Source of the DNA: Succinivibrio sp.
Lineage (GTDB): Bacteria; Pseudomonadota; Gammaproteobacteria; Enterobacterales; Succinivibrionaceae
DNA length: 64,000 nt
Assembly (NCBI GenBank): GCA_024693025.1
Contig: JAILLS010000068.1
Location: forward strand, 1 to 64,000
Direction of reading: 5' to 3'
In this document: positions 50,694 to 59,992 of the stretch, piece by piece
How positions within the stretch are numbered: the stretch's first letter is position 1
How the letters are laid out: each line of letters opens with the position of its first letter
Program-made: the position numbers and the translations under genes
Notes under the pieces: model-generated
The model's input: the letters and a program-made list of their open reading frames with translations, nothing else
What the model was told of the DNA's origin: nothing
Database searches by the model: none

Positions 50694-51845
50694 ATGGCGG
50701 ATTTTATTGTAGATGAGAGTCGTTTTATTATTGATGACGGTGAGCTTGATGAATGGTTTGTGCCGCGCGGGTTTGAACTTCCCGACGGCCTGATTATAGA
50801 TGAGAAGCTCGATGAGGCTGATAGCTGGCAGCTGTATGTCTCAGATAATGCAGCATGCTATATTCTGGCCTGCAAAACCGAACTTGCGGCCCAATGGGTG
50901 GAACGCGGTTATCTTAAAGCAAGTCAGCTGTATCATCTTGTTTTGGAGAATGCTGATTATGAATTGCTTATATCTCCTTGTTCGTTAAGACTTTTACGTA
51001 TGACGCAGGTTAGATTTAAAGGCTCACTGCGCTATGCCTTAAGTGTCTTTGCTGCTCTCTGGCACCTGCGCAGTCTGGATACTGAGGTTAATCTGCGGGA
51101 CGCTCTGTATGTCGAAAAACTTGGGATTTTGCTGCCTACATTCAGTTTAGTGCCAAAGATTACCGATCGGGCACTCTATGAGAATGCCTTCCGTGAAGAT
51201 AAGGATCCTGAAAACCTGACGGTGCCGAGTACCTCAGGCAATGGTGGTCTGTCATTCTTTACGGTCAAGAAGATTCTTGCAGAACATGGAGTTACTCCTC
51301 CTGAGGGCGCGCTGTGGCTTGAACAGGGTGAGCCTTTGGATGACTTTATGGAAGTGAGCAAGAGCGGTGCCTATATTACAGGACCGTTGGTCGTACAGAA
51401 GCATTACCAGATTTATGATACCAATGCCGGCGTTTATGTCCTGCTTATGGATAAGCTGTGGTCAGAAGCTCTGCTGCAGACGAATCTGCTCAATAAAATC
51501 AGTTTAAATAACATAAGTATAGACCATCAGTCCTTTGCGGTTCTGACTTTTGATAAACGCACTGCTCTAGAGCCGCTGAATGATCGCTTCTTCGGTTTAA
51601 CCGAGGTCGGTGCAGTTAAGCTTGCGCAGAGCATCAGACGCTTTAGAGCCCAGCTTGAGAAAGCCGATCTTAAAGATGCGCTGTACATTGAGTGCTTAGG
51701 TGCTTTGCTGCCAACCACCTTTAGCAGTGAAACTATTGATGATGTGATGGTGTTCCGCAAGATCTTAAGAGAGGGGCCGTTTGCCTTAGCCCCGCTGCTT
51801 GATGACGTCAAGGTTGACTGCATGATGATAGCAACCACCAAATAG
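50694..51845 (+). CDS. Hypothetical protein with internal duplication
   Basis: 383 aa; LRDALYVEKLGILLPTFS and LKDALYIECLGALLPTTFS repeat about 200 aa apart; no family recognised. Confidence 0.7.
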   Translation: MADFIVDESRFIIDDGELDEWFVPRGFELPDGLIIDEKLDEADSWQLYVSDNAACYILACKTELAAQWVERGYLKASQLYHLVLENADYELLISPCSLRLLRMTQVRFKGSLRYALSVFAALWHLRSLDTEVNLRDALYVEKLGILLPTFSLVPKITDRALYENAFREDKDPENLTVPSTSGNGGLSFFTVKKILAEHGVTPPEGALWLEQGEPLDDFMEVSKSGAYITGPLVVQKHYQIYDTNAGVYVLLMDKLWSEALLQTNLLNKISLNNISIDHQSFAVLTFDKRTALEPLNDRFFGLTEVGAVKLAQSIRRFRAQLEKADLKDALYIECLGALLPTTFSSETIDDVMVFRKILREGPFALAPLLDDVKVDCMMIATTK

Positions 51846-51877
51846 ACTCAGACTACCGTGGCAGTCACGGGCACAAA

Positions 51878-51909
51878 AAAGCCGATGTTCAGGTTCTGAC
51901 ATCGGCTTT
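51878..51909. terminator. Bidirectional terminator hairpin
   Basis: AAAGCCGATGT…ACATCGGCTTT between convergent genes. Confidence 0.85.
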
Positions 51910-51916
51910 GTTATCT

Positions 51917-54900
51917 TTAGTCTTCGATAGCTGCAGCTACCTCTTTTTCAAGCTTCTTCTGCTTGTGCTCCTGCTTCTTCATTTTCTCCTCAGGCGGAAT
52001 GTACTTAGTGAAGTAACGCATGATCAGGACGAAGAATACCGGCACAAAGAAGATAGCCAGCAGCGTAGCCGAGAGCATGCCGCCGATCACGCAGATACCG
52101 ATTTCATTACGGCCTGCCGCACCTGCACCAGAACTGATGGCCAGAGGCAGCACACCTAAAATGAAGGCCATGGAGGTCATGAGAATCGGGCGGAATCTGA
52201 TTCTGGCGGCCTTTACTACCGCTTCAGTCAGATGCTCACCATGGTCATAGAGTTCCTTGGCAAACTCTACGATCAGAATCGCGTTCTTGGCTGACAGACC
52301 CACCGTAGTCAGCAGACCTACCTGGAAATAGACGTCATTGCGCAGGGAGGTGGCAACCGGCAGATACTGCGTGAGCAGTGCGGCAAGAACCGCACCGATA
52401 ATGCCTAATGGCACCACGAGCATGACGGCAAACGGAATCGACCAGGACTCGTAAAGGGCTGCTAAGGAGAGGAACACGATTAACAGTGACACGGTATAGA
52501 GCATTGGCGCCTGATCACCAGACAGCTTTTCCTGGAAGGACACACCATTCCAGGCAATACCGTAGCCTAGAGGCAGAACCTCATCAGCTATGCGCTGCAT
52601 TTCAGCCATGGCCTCACCAGTGGAGATGCCTGGAGCCGGAGCACCTTGAATATTGATGGCAGACACACCGTTAAAGCGTTCAAGACGCGGTGAGCCATAG
52701 GTCCATTCAATGGTGGCAAAGGCTGAGAAAGGCACCATTTCGCCATGGCTGTTCTTCACGTACCATTTGTTGAGATCATTCTCAGTCATACGGTATGGGG
52801 CATCAGCCTGCAGGAAGATCTTCTTGACGCGGTTGCGATCCATGAAGTTTGCCAGATAATGCGAACCCCAGGCAACAGACAGCGTATGGTTGATATTGTT
52901 GACTGACAGACCATAGGACATGGCTTTTTCGTAGTCAAGCTTAAGACGCAGCTGCGGGGTATCATCCTGACCGTTGGCACGTACCTGCACCAGCTTTGGT
53001 GAAGCCTGTGCTGCCCGCAGATAGTCAGTTCTCACCTTCATCAGTGCGTCATGACCTAATCTGGCGTTATCCTGCAGATACAGATCAAAGCCTGAAGCGG
53101 TACCTAATTCAGGAATAGCCGGAATATTGAAGGCAAAGACCAGACCGTTGCGGATGCCCAGCAAAGGCATGATGGCACGCTGCGCAATCGCGTCAGCATG
53201 CTGCGTTCGTGATTTACGCAGTGACCAGTCTTTAAGCTGGATAAAAGCCATACCGGTATTCTGGCCCTGTCCAGCAAAGGAGAAGCCCACGATGGAGTTC
53301 AAGGCGTTGACATTGTCTTTTTCCACATCGGTGAAGTAATTAATGGCCTGCTGCAGTACACCCTTGGTTTTTTCTATGGTGGAGCCAGCCGGCAGGGTTG
53401 CCATACACATCAGCACGCCCTGATCTTCATTGGGCAGGAAGGCTGAAGGAATGCGGTTAAAGCAGAACACCAGGGCAGCGCAGATACCGGCATAGATGAG
53501 CAGCTGCAGTTTAAGGGTTTTGATAACCTTGTAGACACTCTTCTGATAGGCTTCATTAGACCAGCTGAAGACCTTGTTGAAGACATCAAGTCCCTTATGG
53601 ATTGGGATCAGGATGATATTCAGCAGGTGTTCAGCATATGCGAGCAGCTTATTCGGAGATTTCTCTTTGAGCTCTGCCGGAGTCTTCAGGAAGGTGGCGC
53701 ACAAAGCCGGGGTCAGAATGATGGCGATCAGTACCGAGAGCACCATGGCTGACACGATGGTAATGGAGAACTGGCGGTAAATCACACCGGTGGAACCGCC
53801 AAAGAAGGCCATTGGCACAAACACTGCCGAGAGCACCAGGGCAATGCCTACCAGAGCGCCTGTAATCTGCTCCATGGATTTGACCGTCGCCTGTTTAGGC
53901 GTGAGATTGGGCTCCTCATGCAGAATACGTTCGACGTTTTCTACCACCACAATGGCGTCGTCCACGAGCAGACCGATGGCCAGCACCAGACCGAACATGG
54001 TGAGCGTATTGATAGAGAAGTTGAGGGCCGCCATGATCGCAAAGGTACCTAAGAGCACAACCGGCACCGTAATAGACGGGATCAGGGTGGCTCTGAAATT
54101 CTGCATGAACACATACATGATGATGACCACGAGAATAATCGCTTCGATCAGGGTATGGAATACCTCATTGATGGATACTTCAATAAACTCAGTGGTGTCA
54201 TAAGGATAGACGATTTCACACCATTCAGGGAAATATGGACGCAGACTTTCAATTAGGGCCTTGACACGCTTGGCAGTATCGAGCGCGTTGGCACCTGAGG
54301 AGAGACGTACGGCCACACCGGAGGCAACATGTCCGTTATAGCGGCCGTCATAGTTATAGGATTTCTCACCCAGTTCAATTCTGGCCACATCCTTTAAGTG
54401 TACCTTGGTACCATCAGGGTTGACGCGCAGCAGAATGTTTTCAAATTCCTGCGTGGTTTCAAGATATTTCTGTCCCGTGATGGTGTAGGCATACATCTGA
54501 CCTGGCATAGCCGGTGTGCCGCCTAGGGAACCATAGGTAACCTGAGCATTCTGCGCCTGAATGGCATCCTCAATTTCTCCGATGGAGAGGGCAAATTTCT
54601 GCAGTTTTTCAGGATCAAGCCAGATACGCATAGCGTACTCTGCACCAAAGAGGATGGAGGAACCTACGCCTTCGACACGAGCTAATGGCTCAAGCACATT
54701 GGCGGCCAGAAAGTCTGAGATATCTCCGTTGTTATGATCATTATCTTTGGAATAGACACCTAAAATCAGCAGGAAGGCATCGGTAGACTTGGAGACATCC
54801 ACACCGTTCTGCTGCACAGTGGATGGCAGCGAGGACTGTGTCTGCTGCATCTTGTTCTGCACCTGCACCTGTGCAATATCCGCATCGGTTCCAGGCTCAA

Positions 54901-55180
54901 AGGTAATGGTGATGGAGGAGTTGCCATAGGAGTCAGAGCTTGCCGACATGTACATATAGCCGTCAAGGCCGGTCATGTTCTGCTCAATAATCTGAGTTAC
55001 CGCTCTCTCTACCGTGGCGGCATCTGCACCAGGATAATTGGATCGGATAGACACTGAAGGCGGTGCAATGGTCGGATACTGCGAGATTGGCAGGGTTGCC
55101 ACAGAAAGGGCACCTGCCAGCATGATTACGATTGCAATCACCCATGCAAAAATAGGACGATCAATAAAAAAACGTGCCAT
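51917..55180 (-). CDS. acrB: RND multidrug efflux pump inner-membrane subunit (AcrB/HAE1)
   Basis: 1087 aa; MARFFIDRPIFAWVIAIVIMLAGALS, GLLVDDAIVVVENVER. Confidence 0.95.
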   Translation of the reverse strand: MARFFIDRPIFAWVIAIVIMLAGALSVATLPISQYPTIAPPSVSIRSNYPGADAATVERAVTQIIEQNMTGLDGYMYMSASSDSYGNSSITITFEPGTDADIAQVQVQNKMQQTQSSLPSTVQQNGVDVSKSTDAFLLILGVYSKDNDHNNGDISDFLAANVLEPLARVEGVGSSILFGAEYAMRIWLDPEKLQKFALSIGEIEDAIQAQNAQVTYGSLGGTPAMPGQMYAYTITGQKYLETTQEFENILLRVNPDGTKVHLKDVARIELGEKSYNYDGRYNGHVASGVAVRLSSGANALDTAKRVKALIESLRPYFPEWCEIVYPYDTTEFIEVSINEVFHTLIEAIILVVIIMYVFMQNFRATLIPSITVPVVLLGTFAIMAALNFSINTLTMFGLVLAIGLLVDDAIVVVENVERILHEEPNLTPKQATVKSMEQITGALVGIALVLSAVFVPMAFFGGSTGVIYRQFSITIVSAMVLSVLIAIILTPALCATFLKTPAELKEKSPNKLLAYAEHLLNIILIPIHKGLDVFNKVFSWSNEAYQKSVYKVIKTLKLQLLIYAGICAALVFCFNRIPSAFLPNEDQGVLMCMATLPAGSTIEKTKGVLQQAINYFTDVEKDNVNALNSIVGFSFAGQGQNTGMAFIQLKDWSLRKSRTQHADAIAQRAIMPLLGIRNGLVFAFNIPAIPELGTASGFDLYLQDNARLGHDALMKVRTDYLRAAQASPKLVQVRANGQDDTPQLRLKLDYEKAMSYGLSVNNINHTLSVAWGSHYLANFMDRNRVKKIFLQADAPYRMTENDLNKWYVKNSHGEMVPFSAFATIEWTYGSPRLERFNGVSAINIQGAPAPGISTGEAMAEMQRIADEVLPLGYGIAWNGVSFQEKLSGDQAPMLYTVSLLIVFLSLAALYESWSIPFAVMLVVPLGIIGAVLAALLTQYLPVATSLRNDVYFQVGLLTTVGLSAKNAILIVEFAKELYDHGEHLTEAVVKAARIRFRPILMTSMAFILGVLPLAISSGAGAAGRNEIGICVIGGMLSATLLAIFFVPVFFVLIMRYFTKYIPPEEKMKKQEHKQKKLEKEVAAAIED

Positions 55181-55187
55181 AGTTCAC

Positions 55188-56387
55188 CTAGCCTTGCTTG
55201 CCCTGTGCATTTGGAGCTGCGGCAGGAGCAGAATTGCCCGGAGCAGCATTGAGAGGTTTACCGTTTTCCAGCGGAGTTACAGGCATGCCAGGGTGAATTT
55301 TCTGAGTGTTGGAATAGATCACGCGATCCCCAGGATTTAAGCCTTCGGTAACCATATAGTATTTGTCAAAAGGAACAGAAACCTTGATATTGACGCGTTT
55401 GACCATATTCTTCTCATCCAGCACGTAAGCATAGGTTGTACCGCCGGCTTCACGCTGGACTCCGTCAGCATAGACCACCACGGCATCCGGGGTAATACCC
55501 TGATTGATATCGCCGCGCAGGAACTGTGAAGGCAGGATCTGATGGTCAGGGTTTGGCAGCAGTACACGCAGATTGACCATGCCGGTAGATTCGTCCACGG
55601 TAACCTCGGCAAATTCTACGGTGCCCTGATGCGGGTATTTCTGGCCGTTGTTGAAGAAAATGTCCACACTGGCCTTGCCGTCAGCATTCTGACGCAGTTT
55701 GCCCTTGCTCATGTTCTGACGCAGCTGCATATGCTCTTCCACGGTCTGACCCAGGTCAACATAGATAGGGTTTAACTGCTGAATCGTAGTCAGAGGATTA
55801 GCCTGCTGCGCGGAGACCAGAGCACCTTCAGTGACAGTGGAACGGCTGATGGTACCTGAAATAGGCGCATACACCTTGGTGTAATTCAAGTTAATCTTGG
55901 CCTGACGTACCGCAGCCTCACTGGCCTGGACACTTGCCTTGGCGGCTAAATATGCAGCCTCAGCATCGTCATAATCCTGTTTTGAAACCGCTTTCTGCTG
56001 AAGCAGGGAGGCATAGCGCTGAGCCTTGAGCTGATTGGTATGTAGGGTTGCCTTAGCGCTGGCTAGGGAAGCTTCAGCCGAGGCAAGATTAGCTTCATAA
56101 ACTGAAGGATCAATCTGGTAGAGCTGATCACCCTGCTGTACTGTAGAACCTTCGATGAACAGACGTTTCTGAATAATGCCGCCTACCTGTGGTCGTACCT
56201 CTGCCTTGCGGGTAGGGTTGGCACGGCCGGTCAGATGTGAGATGACCGGAACATCCATGGTAGTGACCGTAAAGATATCTACAGGGAGAGCCATACGCTG
56301 CTGCGGAGCGTTTTCTTGACCACAGCCGACTAATAAGGCACTGCAAACCAGCACATAGGGGGCTTTTTTTAAGAGAGATGTGAACAT
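55188..56387 (-). CDS. acrA: RND efflux periplasmic adaptor (AcrA/MFP), lipoprotein
   Basis: 399 aa; lipobox LLVGCGQ, VRPQVGGIIQKRLFIEGSTVQQGDQLYQIDP. Confidence 0.94.
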   Translation of the reverse strand: MFTSLLKKAPYVLVCSALLVGCGQENAPQQRMALPVDIFTVTTMDVPVISHLTGRANPTRKAEVRPQVGGIIQKRLFIEGSTVQQGDQLYQIDPSVYEANLASAEASLASAKATLHTNQLKAQRYASLLQQKAVSKQDYDDAEAAYLAAKASVQASEAAVRQAKINLNYTKVYAPISGTISRSTVTEGALVSAQQANPLTTIQQLNPIYVDLGQTVEEHMQLRQNMSKGKLRQNADGKASVDIFFNNGQKYPHQGTVEFAEVTVDESTGMVNLRVLLPNPDHQILPSQFLRGDINQGITPDAVVVYADGVQREAGGTTYAYVLDEKNMVKRVNIKVSVPFDKYYMVTEGLNPGDRVIYSNTQKIHPGMPVTPLENGKPLNAAPGNSAPAAAPNAQGKQG

Positions 56388-56483
56388 ATACCATGAATCC
56401 TAAAAGAGAACGGGTAAAATCTACAGCGGTTAAATTGTTTGAAATTTAACGAAAAACTTTTCTTATTATAACATAAAAACAAA

Positions 56484-56533
56484 AAAACATACAGGTGTGT
56501 ATTTATATGAGATAAATAATATCTGTATGTTTT
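56484..56533. promoter_or_regulatory. Dyad upstream of acrAB: candidate repressor operator and/or yciA terminator
   Basis: AAAACATACAG (56484-56494) and CTGTATGTTTT (56523-56533); nested ATACA-N4-TGTAT (56489-56502); minus-strand TATAAT at 56465-56470. Confidence 0.55.
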
Positions 56534-56585
56534 CTTAATTAAAAAATAAGCAGCATATAGCTCGTCAGAAAAAGAGCTTCAGGCA

Positions 56586-57095
56586 TTAGAATTCAGGATT
56601 TTCGCGCAGCTTGCCATCCTCGGTAAGTCCCACTGAAGCGGCATCGATGCCGTATTTAGCGATAAATTCAGCGTTTTCAGGAAGAGGGCGCGGACGGCCG
56701 TTATGATCTACCGCCACATAGGTGACGGTGGCCTCGGTGACCTTATGGCGCTCTGAGCGTTCCTCTTCAGGATCCGGGATAAATTTCTTAACCCAGATTT
56801 CGATTTTAACCTTGAGCGAGGTGTGTCCCAGATGGACACAGCGTCCGTAACAGCACACCACATCACCTACCGCAACCGGCTTGAGAAAGGACATGCCGTC
56901 AACCGCCACGGTTACCACACGGCCATTGGCAACTTCTCTGGCTAAAATGGCACCTGAAATGTCAATCTGCGACATAATCCATCCGCCGAAGATATCACCT
57001 GCAGGGTTGGTATCTCCCGGCATAGCCAGCGTTCTCAAGAGCAGGTTGCCGACAGGAGGTCTGGAATCAGGATCTACACAGGCTGAGTTAGTCAT
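56586..57095 (-). CDS. yciA: Acyl-CoA thioesterase, hotdog fold (YciA-like)
   Basis: 169 aa; TLAMPGDTNPAGDIFGGWIMSQIDISGAILA. Confidence 0.9.
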   Translation of the reverse strand: MTNSACVDPDSRPPVGNLLLRTLAMPGDTNPAGDIFGGWIMSQIDISGAILAREVANGRVVTVAVDGMSFLKPVAVGDVVCCYGRCVHLGHTSLKVKIEIWVKKFIPDPEEERSERHKVTEATVTYVAVDHNGRPRPLPENAEFIAKYGIDAASVGLTEDGKLRENPEF

Positions 57096-57118
57096 ATTCT
57101 TATTCCTCAGAATCTAAA

Positions 57119-57787
57119 TTAAGGTTGGGTTAGCAGAAAGCTGATGATGTCGATCAGATCCTGCACGGTGTCAAGCTTTTCCATATGAATATAGTACTTG
57201 CCGTTGACCATGAGCTCTGGCACCGCTTCAAGCTTATATTTTTCGCAGAGCTTTTCATATTCACTCTGCTGTCCCTGCACCGGGAAGGAGTTGAATTCCT
57301 GATTGAATTTACTCTCTTCGATGCCGAGGCTTTCGAACATTTTGACTAAGTCCTCATGTTCCTGGGGGATGGCATCATCGAGGTGAATTCTTTTCATGAG
57401 CTCGTTATAGAACTCCTGCTCAAGTCCATGATTTTTGGCAATTACATAGGCGCGCTGAGATTCTGCTCCCATTTCTCCGCCTAAGATTCCGACCGGATTG
57501 CGGATGAATTCAGCCTGATCTGCAAAGTGTCTGGCGACCATGTCAAACGGCTCTGACAGACTGAAACAGTGACCGCACCAGAATGAGAAAAATTCTCGAA
57601 TCTCAGGTTTGGCGGTTTTCTCTTCAGCGCGGATTTCATAATCAGTGCCTAAGACATAGTTCTTCGCTTTCTGGGCAACCTCAGGTGAGCCAGAGGCCAC
57701 CTCGGCAGCATTTGTAAGGTTGGAGGACAGGCACATGCACAGGATGGCAATCAGACTGCCCAAAATTTTAAATTTTCTATATTTCAT
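57119..57787 (-). CDS. dsbA: DsbA-like thiol:disulfide interchange protein with CGHC active site
   Basis: 222 aa; signal peptide, EFFSFWCGHCFSLSEPFD, cis-Pro region LEAVPELMVNGKYY. Confidence 0.88.
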   Translation of the reverse strand: MKYRKFKILGSLIAILCMCLSSNLTNAAEVASGSPEVAQKAKNYVLGTDYEIRAEEKTAKPEIREFFSFWCGHCFSLSEPFDMVARHFADQAEFIRNPVGILGGEMGAESQRAYVIAKNHGLEQEFYNELMKRIHLDDAIPQEHEDLVKMFESLGIEESKFNQEFNSFPVQGQQSEYEKLCEKYKLEAVPELMVNGKYYIHMEKLDTVQDLIDIISFLLTQP

Positions 57788-57804
57788 AATGCGTTAATAC
57801 CAAT

Positions 57805-58842
57805 CTAGCTAGACTGTGTCAGACTTTGGATTAAGGCCTTAAGATCACAGTCCCAGTGCGAGACCTTAGCACGTAAGGCTTTAGGGTCACGCTGCTCATG
57901 CGGCAGACCTTGGCTGACTGAGCGAAACAGCCAGGTTGTCAGCCAGTTTGACCAAGCACATAGCTTACACAAAATATACAACTTTTTGACCTGCTGATGA
58001 GTGATTTTTGCCTGCTGCTCCTGTGGATTTTTCAGGATAACCTGCAGGGTGGCACTGGCCATGACGATATTGAGCAGGCAGAACTGTCTGATTCCGGCAT
58101 CCCGTTGCGGAATGGTCTTGATATAAGAGAGAGAATCCTCAAGATGTCCCTGAGTCAGTGCAAGGTAGTGCAGAAGCTCCTGTTCATCGCTGAAGCATTC
58201 CTTAGGCAGAAAATAGGCATTGCGGGTCTGGTCGGTAAAGCGGTCCTTTAGGATATTGGTTAACTGCAAACCTTCACCAAAGCTTACTGACAGGGTAATA
58301 TGCTCTGTCTTGTTAATCTTCCTGTCATAGGCGGCAAAGAGACAGGCCAGGGTTTCTCCCACAACTCCTGCCACGGAATAGCAGTAATGATCGACATCAT
58401 CAAGCGTACTGATGGCACGTCCCGCTACTGATTCAGCCATACCGAGGCACAGGATGGCCACGCCCCGCGCGATGATCTGCGTATAGACCTCAGGAAAACT
58501 GAGGGTGCGTGCCACCACGGCAGGCAGTTCTTCAAACAGCTCAAGCTCTGCAGGCTTGGCGCCCTTGCGTACCAGATCACAGCCCTGCTGATGTAAAGAC
58601 TTAAGCTGCTGCTCATCCCTGAAATTATCGGCACAGTAACTGCCAAAGGCGGTCAGCCAGGCTACCTTCTGCTCCTTGGTGCAGAGCGGATCATCCTCAA
58701 CCGTATCAGCAATGCGGCAGAGCAGATAGGCATTGGCCACACAGTCAGTCAGAAAGTGCGGGAACATCGGAATAGTGAGAGCAAAGGTTCTGGACACCTT
58801 CTGCAGATGTGCATCCTGCTCGGCAAAACTTAACATATTCAT
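57805..58842 (-). CDS. Squalene/phytoene synthase family protein
   Basis: 345 aa; SRTFALTIPMFP, YLLCRIADTVEDD, FGEGLQLTNILKDRFTDQTRNAYFLP. Confidence 0.82.
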   Translation of the reverse strand: MNMLSFAEQDAHLQKVSRTFALTIPMFPHFLTDCVANAYLLCRIADTVEDDPLCTKEQKVAWLTAFGSYCADNFRDEQQLKSLHQQGCDLVRKGAKPAELELFEELPAVVARTLSFPEVYTQIIARGVAILCLGMAESVAGRAISTLDDVDHYCYSVAGVVGETLACLFAAYDRKINKTEHITLSVSFGEGLQLTNILKDRFTDQTRNAYFLPKECFSDEQELLHYLALTQGHLEDSLSYIKTIPQRDAGIRQFCLLNIVMASATLQVILKNPQEQQAKITHQQVKKLYILCKLCAWSNWLTTWLFRSVSQGLPHEQRDPKALRAKVSHWDCDLKALIQSLTQSS

Positions 58843-58844
58843 AT

Positions 58845-59756
58845 TTATTTTTTTTCGGTGGTCTGATGTAACTTTTCGATAAGCTCGTCCTTTTCGGTCC
58901 AGAGCTTGCGCATATAAAGAGTAAAGTCATGCTTGTAGACTTTATCTTCAAGATAATCCCCCTGAGTTTCTGCAGATGGTTTGATAATCTGAATATCAGC
59001 ATAAATATCAGACAGTCTGCCGCACATTAAATCAATAAACGGTTTGTGCGGATACTGATTGTTGGGGTAGTAAAGGGTGGTGTTTAAAATGACATCAATC
59101 TCTTTGCCGATTTGCGAGAGGGCAATGGCCAGAGAGGCAACCTTTGGCGGCATCAGGTGCTTATAAGGAGAACGGGCCAGCTTGGCCTTGTCCGGAGTAT
59201 ATCTCGTGCCCTCGACGAAGTTTATAAGTGAAGTCGGGGCGAAGGCAAGACGGCGGCAGGCAGCCTTGGTAGTTTCAATATCCTTGAGGCGCAGTTCAGG
59301 ATTCTTGAGCAGCTTCTCCTTAGGGTAGCGGCGCAGAAAAGGCATGCCCAGAGCATAGCAGGCAAGTCCGACCAAAGGAATATAGATCAGTGAATGCTTC
59401 ATAAAGAACTTGGTGGTCGGAATATGGCCGCGATAGATCGTACTTAAAATCAGAATATCTGCCCAGCTTAAATGGTTTGAGATAACGACACAGGAGTTTT
59501 TGACCTCGGGAATGGGATCTCCTGAGATATGCCATTTTAGGGGATTGGTCAGATGCATAATCAGAGTATTGTTAAAGACCCAGTATCTATAGAGCAGCAG
59601 ATTGGTTTGTTCAATCAGGGCGGTCACTGCATGAACCGGAATTAAAAAACGCAGAATGCCGAGCAGCATAATCGGCAGTGACAGGATGATAGAATTGCCG
59701 GGGATCAGAATGATATTGATAATGAACAGAATCGGAGCAGGTAAAAAAGAAAGCAT
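58845..59756 (-). CDS. 1-acyl-glycerol-3-phosphate acyltransferase-like protein (YihG-like)
   Basis: 303 aa; VVISNHLSWADILIL (HX4D-like) and NFVEGTRYTPDKA. Confidence 0.85.
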   Translation of the reverse strand: MLSFLPAPILFIINIILIPGNSIILSLPIMLLGILRFLIPVHAVTALIEQTNLLLYRYWVFNNTLIMHLTNPLKWHISGDPIPEVKNSCVVISNHLSWADILILSTIYRGHIPTTKFFMKHSLIYIPLVGLACYALGMPFLRRYPKEKLLKNPELRLKDIETTKAACRRLAFAPTSLINFVEGTRYTPDKAKLARSPYKHLMPPKVASLAIALSQIGKEIDVILNTTLYYPNNQYPHKPFIDLMCGRLSDIYADIQIIKPSAETQGDYLEDKVYKHDFTLYMRKLWTEKDELIEKLHQTTEKK

Positions 59757-59992
59757 AGACTAAGGTCTCACCATAATATAGAAGTTAAACTGAAAATATA
59801 GGCAAAAATGAGGGATCTGTAAAGCAGTAAGTAAGGCAGCTGTTAAATTTTGCAAAAAATGGAACATAACTTAGATTGCATTCCGAAATATGATATATAA
59901 TGCAAATAACTTAGGGGAATGTGCAATCTCCTGCTTAGATTGTCACTGCACAGATTTTTGCTTTTACAGCAGTTGTTAATGAGGGAGCTTAA

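Noticed and set aside
53790-54203. 137-aa plus ORF inside acrB (and similar shadow ORFs at 48718-49134, 3142-3483, 32232-32621, 61655-62005)
   Set aside because: Antisense or out-of-frame shadows of long, confidently identified genes.
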